A DNA stretch of 64,000 nucleotides from Clusia tigrina (taxonomy: Eukaryota > Arthropoda > Insecta > Diptera > Clusiidae), in the NCBI GenBank assembly GCA_920105625.2, contig CAKKTE020000328.1:3782001-3846000 (forward strand), read 5' to 3'. Every line of letters begins with the position of its first letter. Position 1 is the stretch's first letter. The notes under the pieces were generated by a model, which saw nothing but the letters and a program-made list of their open reading frames with translations, was not told where the DNA came from and ran no database searches. Of this stretch, positions 52,677 through 62,277 are shown piece by piece. The position numbers and the translations under genes were made by a program.

Positions 52677-53727
52677 GATAGCTTAATTTGACAAGAGGCT
52701 CGAGTACTTTATTGTTACAAAATTTCAAGGTTTTATGACGCTTCAGTAAAAAGTTACAAGCATTTGTATATTGCAAACTTTGATAGGTGTAGGACGTACC
52801 GTATAGAAGTTATTGCCATTTGAAGTTTTATCAGTGTTTGATTTGGGACTCAAGGGTAGAATAGTTTTGAGCGATAGCTTAAATTAACAAGAGGCTCGAG
52901 TACTTTATTGTTGCAAATATTTCAAAGTTGTATGATGCTCCAGTAAAAAGTTACAAGCATTTGTATGTTGCAAACTTTGATAGGTGTAGGACGTACCGTA
53001 TAGAAGTTAGGGCCATTTGAAGTTTTATCAGTGTTTGATTTGGGACTCAAGGGTAGCATAGCTGTGAGCGAAAGCTTAAATTGACAAGAGGCTCGAGTAC
53101 TTTATTGTTACAAATTTCAAGGTTTTATGACGCTCCAGTAAAAAGTTACAAGCATTTCTATGTTGCAAACTGTGATAGGTGTAGGACGTACCGTATAGAA
53201 GTTAGGGCCATTTGAAGTTTTATCAGTGTTTGATTTGCGACTCAAGGGTATCATAAATTTGAGCGATAGCTTAATTTGACAAGAGGCACGAGTACTTTAT
53301 TGTTACAAAATTTCAAGGTTTATGAGGCTCCAGTAAAAAGTTATCAGCATTTGTATATTGCAAACTTTGATAGGTGTAGGACGTACCGTATAGAAGTTAT
53401 TGCCATTTGAAGTTTCATCAGTGTTTGATTTGGGACTCAAGGGTAGCATAGTTTTTAGCGATAGCTTAAATTGAAAAGAGGCTCGAGTACTTTATTGTTA
53501 CAAATTTCAAGGTTTTATGACGCTCCAGTAAAAAGTTACAAGCATTTGTATGTTGCAAACTTTGATAGGTGTAGGACGTACCGTATAGAAGTTAGGGCCA
53601 TTTGAAATTTTATCAGTGTTTGATTTGGGACTCAAGGGTAGCATAGCTTTCAGCGATGGCTTAAATTGACAAGAGGCTCGAGTACTTTATTGTTACAAAA
53701 TTTCAAGGTTTTATGACGCTCCAGTAA
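49931..53727 (+). repeat. 14-monomer duplication, 2745 bp offset
   Basis: 49931-50982 recurs at 52676-53727. gctgtgagcg lies at 50316 and 53061, and both copies carry the variant series attaacaagaggc, attgttgcaaatattt and ttgtatgatgctcc. The match ends where the left copy has gactctcc and the right has gacgctcc (near 53720). A private tatgaggctcc appears near 53323. Confidence 0.74.
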
Positions 53728-55998
53728 AAAGTTACAAGCATTTGTATGTTGCAAACTTTGATAGGTGTAGGACGGACCGTATAGAAGTTAGGCCCATTTG
53801 AATTTTTATCAGTGTTTGATTTGGGATTCAAGGGTAGCATAGCTTTCAGCGATAGCTTAAATTGACAAGAGGCTCGAGTACTTTATTGTTACAAAATTTC
53901 AAGATTTTATGAAGCTCCAGTAAAAAGTTACAAGCATTTGAATGTTGCAAACTTTGATAGGTGAAGGACGTACCGTATAGAAGTTAGAGCCATTTGAAGT
54001 TTTATCAGTGTTTGATTTGGGACTCAAGGGTATCATAGCTTTGAGCGATAGCTTAATTTGACAAGAGGCTCGAGTACTTTATTGTTTCAAAATTTCAAGG
54101 TTTTATGACGCTCCAGTAAAAAATTACAAGCAATTGTATATTGCAAACTTTGATAGGTGTAGGACGTACCGTATAGAAGTAAGGACCATTTGAAGTTTTA
54201 TCAGTGTTTGATTTGGGACTCAAGGGTAACATAGTTTTGAGCGATAGCTTAAATTGACAAGAGGCTCGAGCACTTTATTGTTTCAAAATTTCATGGTTTT
54301 ATGACGCTCCAGTAAAAAGTTAGAAGCAATTGTATATGGCAAACTTTGATAGGTGTAGGACGTACCGTATAGAAGTTAGAGCCATTTGAAGTTTTATCAG
54401 TGTTTGATTTGGGACTCAATGGTAGCATAGCTTTGAGCGATAGCTTAAATTGACAAGAGGCTCGAGCACTTTATTGTTTCAAAATTTCAAGGTTTTATGA
54501 CGCTCCAGTAAAAAGTTACAAGCGATTGTATATTGCAAACTTTGATAGGTGTAGGACGTACCGTATAGAAGAAAGGACCATTTGAAGTTTTATCAGTGTT
54601 TGATTTGGGACTCAAGGGTAACATAGTTTTGAGCGATAGCTTAAATTGACAAGAGGCTCGAGTACTTTATTGTTACAAAAATTTCAAGGTTTTAAGACGC
54701 TCCAGTAAAAAGTTACAAGCATTTGTATGTTGCAAACTTTGATAGGTGTAGGACGTACCGTATAGAAGTTAGAGCCATTTGAAGTTTTATCAGTGTTTGA
54801 TTTGGGACTCAAGGGTATCATAGCTTTGAGCGATAGCTTAATTTGACAAGAGGCTCGCGTACTTTATTGGTACAAAATTTCAAGGTTCTATGACGCTCCA
54901 GTAAAAAGTTACAAGCATTTGTATATTGCAAACTTTGATAGGTGTCGGACGTACCGTTTAGAAGTTAGGGCCATTTGAAGTTTTATCAGTGTTTGATTTG
55001 GGACTCAAGGGTAGCATAGTTTTGAGCGATAGCTTAAACTGACCAGACTCTCGAGTACTTTATTGTTACAAAAATTTCAAGGTTTTATGACACTCCAGTA
55101 AAAAGTTACAAGCATTTGTATGTTGCAAACTTAGATAGGTGTAGGACGTACCGTATAGAAGTTAGGGCCATTTGAAGTTTTATCAGTGTTTGATTTGGAA
55201 CTCAAGGGTAGCATAACTTTGAGCGATAGTTTAAATTGACAAGAGGCTCGAGTACTTTATTGTTACAAAATTTCAAGGTTTTATGTGTCTCCAGTAAAAA
55301 GTTACAAGCATTTGTATGTTGAAAACTTAGATAGGTGTAGGACGTACCGTATAGAAGTTAGGGCCATTTGAAGTTTTATCAGTGTTTGATTTGGGACTCA
55401 AGGGTAGCATAGCTTTCAGCGATATCTTAAATTGACAAGAGGCTCGAGTACTTTATTGTTACAAAATTTCAAGGTTTTATGAAGCTCCAGTAAAAAGTTA
55501 CAAGCATTTGTATGTTGCAAACTTAGATAGGTGTAGGACGTACCGTATAGAAGTTAGAGCCATTTGAAGTTTCATCAGTGTTTGATTTGGGACTCAAGGG
55601 TAGCATAGTTTTTAGCGATAGCTTAAATTGACAAGAGGCTCGAGTACTTTATTGTTACAAAAATTTCAAGGTTTTATGACGCTCCAGTAAAAACTTACAA
55701 GCATTTGTATGTTGCATACTTTGATAGGTTTAGGACGTACCGTACAGAAGTTAGGGCCATTTTAAGTTTTATCAGTGTTTGATTTGGGACTCAAGGGTAG
55801 CATAGCTTTGAGCGATAGCTTAAATTGACAAGAGGCTCGAGTACTTTATTGTTTCAAAATTTCAAGGTTTTATGACGCTCCAGTAAAAAGTTACAAGCGA
55901 TTGTATATTGCAAACTTTGATAGGTGTAGGACGTACCGTATAGAAGAAAGGACCATTTGAAGTTTTATCAGTGTTTGATTTGGGACTCAAGGGTAACA
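53728..55998 (+). repeat. Divergent satellite zone, no recent duplication seen
   Basis: About eleven and a half monomers rich in otherwise rare variants: attgtttcaaaattt, caattgtatatt or cgattgtatatt, gaagtaaggacc or gaagaaaggacc, ggctcgagcac, gatagtttaaa, tatgtgtctcc, gttgaaaac and ggtttagg with taccgtacag. Only short runs within it resemble each other, such as the gtttcaaaattt monomers near 54085, 54280, 54480 and 55850. This looks like older, less homogenised sequence between two young domains, though the next domain also contains some of these variants. Confidence 0.65.
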
Positions 55999-56001
55999 TA
56001 G

Positions 56002-59000
56002 CTGTGAGCGAAAGCTTAAATTGACAAGAGGCTCGAGTACTTTATTGTTACAAAATTTCAAGGTTTTATGACGCTCCAGTAAAAAGTTACAAGCATTTGT
56101 ATGTTGCAAACTTTGATAGGTGTAGGACGTACCGTATAGAAGTTAGAGCCATTTGAAGCTTTATCAGTGTTTGATTTGGGACTCAATGGTAGCATAGCTT
56201 TGAGCGATAGCTTAATTTGACAAGAGGCTCGAGTACTTTATTGTTACAAAATTTCAAGGTTTTATGACGCTTCAGTAAAAAGTTACAAGCATTTGTATAT
56301 TGCAAACTTTGATAGGTGTAGGACGTACCGTATAGAAGTTATTGCCATTTGAAGTTTCATCAGTGTTTGATTTGGGAATCAAGGGTAGCATAGTTTTTAG
56401 TGATAGCTTAAATTGACAAGAGGCTCGAGTACTTTATTGTTACAAATTTCAAGGTTTTATGACGCTCCAGTAAAAAGTTACAAGCATTTGTATGTTGCAA
56501 TCTTTGATAGGTGTAGGACGTACCGTATAGAAGTTAGGGCCATTTGAAATTTTATCAGTGTTTGATTTGGGACTCAAGGGTAGCATAGCTTTCAGCGATG
56601 GCTTAAATTGACAAGAGGCTCGAGTACTTTATTGTTACAAAATTTCAAGGTTTTATGACGCTCCAGTAAAAAGTTACAAGCATTTGTATGTTGCAAACTT
56701 TGATAGGTGTAGGACGGACCGTATAGAAGTTAGGGCCATTTGAATTTTTATCAGTGTTTGATTTGGGATTCAAGGGTAGCATAGCTTTCAGCGATAGCTT
56801 AAATTGACAAGAGGCTCGAGTACTTTATTGTTACAAAATTTCAACATTTTATGAAGCTCCAGTAAAAAGTTACAAGCATTTGAATGTTGCAAACTTTGAT
56901 AGGTGAAGGACGTACCTTATAGAAGTTAGGTTCATTTGAAGTTTTATCAGTGTTTAATTTGGGACTCAATGGTAGCATAGCTTTGAGCGATAGCTTAAAT
57001 TGACAAGAGGCTCCAGCACTTTATTGTTTCAAAATTTCAAGGTTTTATGACGCTCCAGTAAATAGTTACAAGCAATTTTATATTGCAAACTTTGATAGGT
57101 GTAGGACGTACCGTATAGAAGTAAGGACCATTTGAAGTTTTATCAGTGTTTGATTTGGGACTCAAGGGTAACATAGTTTTGAGCGATAGCTTAAATTGAC
57201 AAGAGGCTCGAGTACTTTATTGTTACAAAAATTTCAAGGTTTTATGACGCTCCAGTAAAAAGTTACAAGCATTTGTATGTTGCAAACTCTGATAGGTGTA
57301 GGACGTACCGTATAGAAGTTAGGGCCATTTGAAGTTTTATCAGTGTTTGATTTGGGACTCAAGGGTAGCATAGCTTTGAGCGATAGCTTAAATTGACAAG
57401 AGGCTCGAGTATTTTATTGTTACAAAATTTCAAGGTTTTATGACGCTCCAGTAAAAAGTTACAAGCATTTGTATGTTGCAAACTTTGATAGGTGTAGTGG
57501 GTACCGTATAGAAGTTAGGGTCATTTGAAATTTTATCAGTGTTTGATTTGGGACTCAAGGGTAGCATAGCTTTGAGCGATAGCTTAAATTGAAAAGAGGC
57601 TCGAGTACTTTATTGTTACAAAATTTCAAGGTTTTATGACGTTCCAGTAAAAAGTTACAAGCATCTGTATGTTGCATACTTTGATAGGTTTAGGACGTAC
57701 CGTACAGAAGTTAGGGCCATTTGAAGTTTTATCAGTGTTTGATTTGGGACTCAAGGGTAGCATAGCTTTGAGCGATAGCTTAAATTGACAAGAGGCTCGA
57801 GTACTTTATTGTCAGAAAATTTCAAGGTTTTATGACGCTCCAGTAAAAACTTACAAGCATTTGTATGTTGCAAACTTTGATAGGTGTAGGACGTACCGTA
57901 TAGAAGTTAGGGCCATTTGAAGTTTTATCAGTGTTTGATTTGGGACTCAAGGGTAGCATAGGTTTGAGCGATAGCTTAAATTGACAAGAGGCTCGAGTAC
58001 TTTATTGTTACAAAATTTCAAGGTTTTATGATGCTCCAGTAAAAAGTTACAAGCATTTGTATGTTTGCAAACTTTGATAGGTGTAGGACATACCGTATAG
58101 AAGTTAGGGCCATTTGAAGTTTTGTCAGTGTTTGATTTGGGACTCAAGGGTAGCATAGCTATGAGCGATAGCTTAAATTGACAAGAGGCTCGAGTACTTT
58201 TTTGTTACAAAATTTCAAGGTTTTATGACGCTCCAGTAAAAAGTTACAAGCATTTGTATGTTGCAAACTTTGATAGGTGTAGGACGTACCGTATACAAGT
58301 TAGGGCCATTTGAAGTTTTATCAGTGTTTGATTTGGAACTCAAGGGTAGCATAACTTTGAGCGATAGCTTAAATTGACAAGAGGCTCGAGTACTTTATTG
58401 TTACAAAATTTCAAGGTTTTATGACTCTCCAGTAAAAAGTTACAAGCATTTGTATGTTGCAAACTTAGATAGGTGTAGGACGTACCGTATAGAAGTTAGG
58501 GCCATTTGAAGTTTTATCAGTGTTTGATTTGGGACTCAAGGATAGCATAGCTTTCAGCGATATCTTAAATTGACAAGAGGCTCGAGTACTTTAATGTTAC
58601 AAAATTTCAAGGTTTTATGAAGCTCCAGTAAAAAGTTACAAGCATTTGTATGTTGCAAACTTTGATAGGTGTAGGACGTACCGTATAGAAGTTAGAGCCA
58701 TTTGAAGTTTTATCAGTGTTTGATTTGGGACTCAATGGTAGCATAGCTTTGAGCGATAGCTTAATTTGACAAGAGGCTCGATTACTTTATTGTTACAAAA
58801 TTTCAAGGTTTTATGACGCTTCAGTAAAAAGTTACAAGCATTTGTATATTGCAAACTTTGATAGGTGTAGGAAGTACCGTATAGAAGTTATTGCCATTTG
58901 AAGTTTTATCAGTGTTTGATTTGGGACTCAAGGGTAGAATAGTTTTGAGCGATAGCTTAAATTAACAAGATTCTCGAGTACTTTATTGTTGCAAACATTT

Positions 59001-59139
59001 CAAGGTTGTATGACGCTCCAGTAAAAAGTTACAAGCATTTGTATGTTGCAAACTTTGATAGGTGTAGGACGTACCGTATAGAAGTTAGGGCCATTTGAAG
59101 TTTTATCAGTGTTTGATTTGGGACTCAAGGGTAGCATAG
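56002..59139 (+). repeat. 16-monomer higher-order repeat, copy 1 (3138 bp)
   Basis: The unit is defined from ctgtgagcgaaagc at 56002 to the same site at 59140. 16 x 196 is 3136. Diagnostic members in order: actcaatgg with gacgcttcag; ggaatcaagg with tttttagtgatag; gcgatggc; gacggaccg; tcaacatttt with gtgaagg; ctccagcactttattgtttc; gtagtgggtacc (about 57493); gcatactttgataggttt; gtcagaaaattt; the gtttgcaaac palindrome (58063); actttaatg (58588); and the gttgcaaacattt type. Upstream of about 55998 the match to the other copies breaks (gaagaaaggacc against gaagttagggcc). Confidence 0.88.
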
Positions 59140-62100
59140 CTGTGAGTGAAAGCTTAAATTGACAAGAGGCTCGAGTACTTTATTGTTACAAAATTTCAAG
59201 GTTTTATGACGCTCCAGTAAAAAGTTACAAGCATTTGTATGTTGCAAACTTTGATAGGTGTAGGACATACCGTATAGAAGTTAGAGCCATTTGAAGTTTT
59301 ATCAGTGTTTGATTTGGGACTCAATGGTAGCATAGCTTTGAGCGATAGCTTAATTTGTCAAGAGGCTCGAGTACTTTATTGTTACAAAATTTCAAGGTTT
59401 TATGACGCTCCAGTAAAAAGTTACAAGCATTTGTATATTGCAAACTTTGATAGGTGTAGGACGTACCGTATAGAAGTTATTGCCATTTGAAGTTTCATCA
59501 GTGTTTGATTTGGGAATCAAGGGTAGCATAGTTTTTAGTGATAGCTTAAATTGACAAGAGGCTCGAGTACTTTATTGTTACAAATTTCAAGGTTTTATGA
59601 CGCTCCAGTAAAAAGTTACAAGCATTTGTATGTTGCAAACTTTGATAGGTGTAGGACGTACCGTATAGAAGTTAGGGCCATTTGAAATTTTATCAGTGTT
59701 TGATTTGGGACTCAAGGGTAGCATAGCTTTCAGCGATGGCTTAAATTGACAAGAGGCTCGAGTACTTTATTGTTACAAAATTTCAAGGTTTTATGACGCT
59801 CCAGTAAAAAGTTACAAGCATTTGTATGTTGCAAACTTTGATAGGTGTAGGACGGACCGTATAGAAGTTAGGGCCATTTGAATTTTTATCAGTGTTTGAT
59901 TTGGGATTCAAGGGTAGCATAGCTTTCAGCGATAGCTTAAATTGACAAGAGGCTCGAGTACTTTATTGTTACAAAATTTCAACATTTTATGAAGCTCCAG
60001 TAAAAAGTTACAAGGATTTGAATGTTGCAAACTTTGATAGGTGAAGGACGTACCTTATAGAAGTTAGGTTCATTTGAAGTTTTATCAGTGTTTAATTTGG
60101 GACTCAATGGTAGCATAGCTTTGAGCGATAGCTTAAATTGACAAGAGGCTCCAGCACTTTATTGTTTCAAAATTTCAAGGTTTTATGACGCTCCAGTAAA
60201 TAGTTACAAGCAATTTTATATTGCAAACTTTGATAGGTGTAGGACGTACCGTATAGAAGTAAGGACCATTTGAAGTTTTATCAGTGTTTGATTTGGGACT
60301 CAAGGGTAACATAGTTTTGAGCGATAGCTTAAATAGACAAGAGGCTCGAGTACTTTATTGTTACAAAAATTTCAAGGTTTTATGACGCTCCAGTAAAAAG
60401 TTACAAGCATTTGTATGTTGCAAACTCTGATAGGTGTAGGACGTACCGTATAGAAGTTAGGGCCATTTGAAGTTTTATCAGTGTTTGATTTGGGACTCAA
60501 GGGTAGCATAGCTTTGAGCGATAGCTTAAATTGACAAGAGGCTCGAGTATTTTATTGTTACAAAATTTCAAGGTTTTATGACGCTCCAGTAAAAAGTTAC
60601 AAGCATTTGTATGTTGCAAACTTTGATAGGTGTAGTGGGTACCGTATAGAAGTTAGGGTCATTTGAAATTTTATCAGTGTTTGATTTGGGACTCAAGGGT
60701 AGCATAGCTTTGAGCGATAGCTTAAATTGAAAAGAGGCTCGAGTACTTTATTGTTACAAAATTTCAAGGTTTTATGACGTTCCAGTAAAAAGTTACAAGC
60801 ATCTGTATGTTGCATACTTTGATAGGTTTAGGACGTACCGTACAGAAGTTAGGGCCATTTGAAGTTTTATCAGTGTTTGATTTGGGACTCAAGGGTAGCA
60901 TAGCTTTGAGCGATAGCTTAAATTGACAAGAGGCTCGAGTACTTTATTGTCAGAAAATTTCAAGGTTTTATGACGCTCCAGTAAAAACTTACAAGCATTT
61001 GTATGTTGCAAACTTTGATAGGTGTAGGACGTACCGTATAGAAGTTAGGGCCATTTGAAGTTTTATCAGTGTTTGATTTGGGACTCAAGGGTAGCATAGG
61101 TTTGAGCGATAGCTTAAATTGACAAGAGGCTCGAGTACTTTATTGTTACAAAATTTCAAGGTTTTATGATGCTCCAGTAAAAAGTTACAAGCATTTGTAT
61201 GTTTGCAAACTTTGATAGGTGTAGGACATACCGTATAGAAGTTAGGGCCATTTGAAGTTTTGTCAGTGTTTGATTTGGGACTCAAGGGTAGCATAGCTAT
61301 GAGCGATAGCTTAAATTGACAAGAGGCTCGAGTACTTTTTTGTTACAAAATTTCAAGGTTTTATGACGCTCCAGTAAAAAGTTACAAGCATTTGTATGTT
61401 GCAAACTTTGATAGGTGTAGGACGTACCGTATACAAGTTAGGGCCATTTGAAGTTTTATCAGTGTTTGATTTGGAACTCAAGGGTAGCATAACTTTGAGC
61501 GATAGCTTAAATTGACAAGAGGCTCGAGTACTTTATTGTTACAAAATTTCAAGGTTTTATGACTCTCCAGTAAAAAGTTACAAGCATTTGTATGTTGCAA
61601 ACTTAGATAGGTGTAGGACGTACCGTATAGAAGTTAGGGCCATTTGAAGGTTTATCAGTGTTTGATTTGGGACTCAAGGATAGCATAGCTTTCAGCGATA
61701 TCTTAAATTGACAAGAGGCTCGAGTACTTTAATGTTACAAAATTTCAAGGTTTTATGAAGCTCCAGTAAAAAGTTACAAGCATTTGTATGTTGCAAACTT
61801 TGATAGGTGTAGGACGTACCGTATAGAAGTTAGAGCCATTTGAAGTTTTATCAGTGTTTGATTTGGGACTCAATGGTAGCATAGCTTTGAGCGATAGCTT
61901 AATTTGACAAGAGGCTCGATTACTTTATTGTTACAAAATTTCAAGGTTTTATGACGCTTCAGTAAAAAGTTACAAGCATTTGTATATTGCAAACTTTGAT
62001 AGGTGTAGGAAGTACCGTATAGAAGTTATTGCCATTTGAAGTTTTATCAGTGTTTGATTTGGGACTCAAGGGTAGAATAGTTTTGAGCGATAGCTTAAAT

Positions 62101-62277
62101 TAACAAGATTCTCGAGTACTTTATTGTTGCAAACATTTCAAGGTTGTATGACGCTCCAGTAAAAAGTTACAAGCATTTGTATGTTGCAAACTTTGATAGG
62201 TGTAGGACGTACCGTATAGAAGTTAGGGCCATTTGAAGTTTTATCAGTGTTTGATTTGGGACTCAAGGGTAGCATAG
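59140..62277 (+). repeat. 16-monomer higher-order repeat, copy 2 (3138 bp)
   Basis: Complete copy at an exact 3138 bp offset with about ten differences from copy 1 by eye. Examples are gtgagtgaaagc (59143), gacataccg near 59269, aatttgtcaag near 59355, gctccag against gcttcag near 59408, aaggatttgaatg near 60013, aaatagacaag near 60333, and gaaggttta near 61647. That is roughly 99.7% identity between units, against several percent between neighbouring monomers inside a unit, which is the signature of a true higher-order repeat. Confidence 0.9.
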
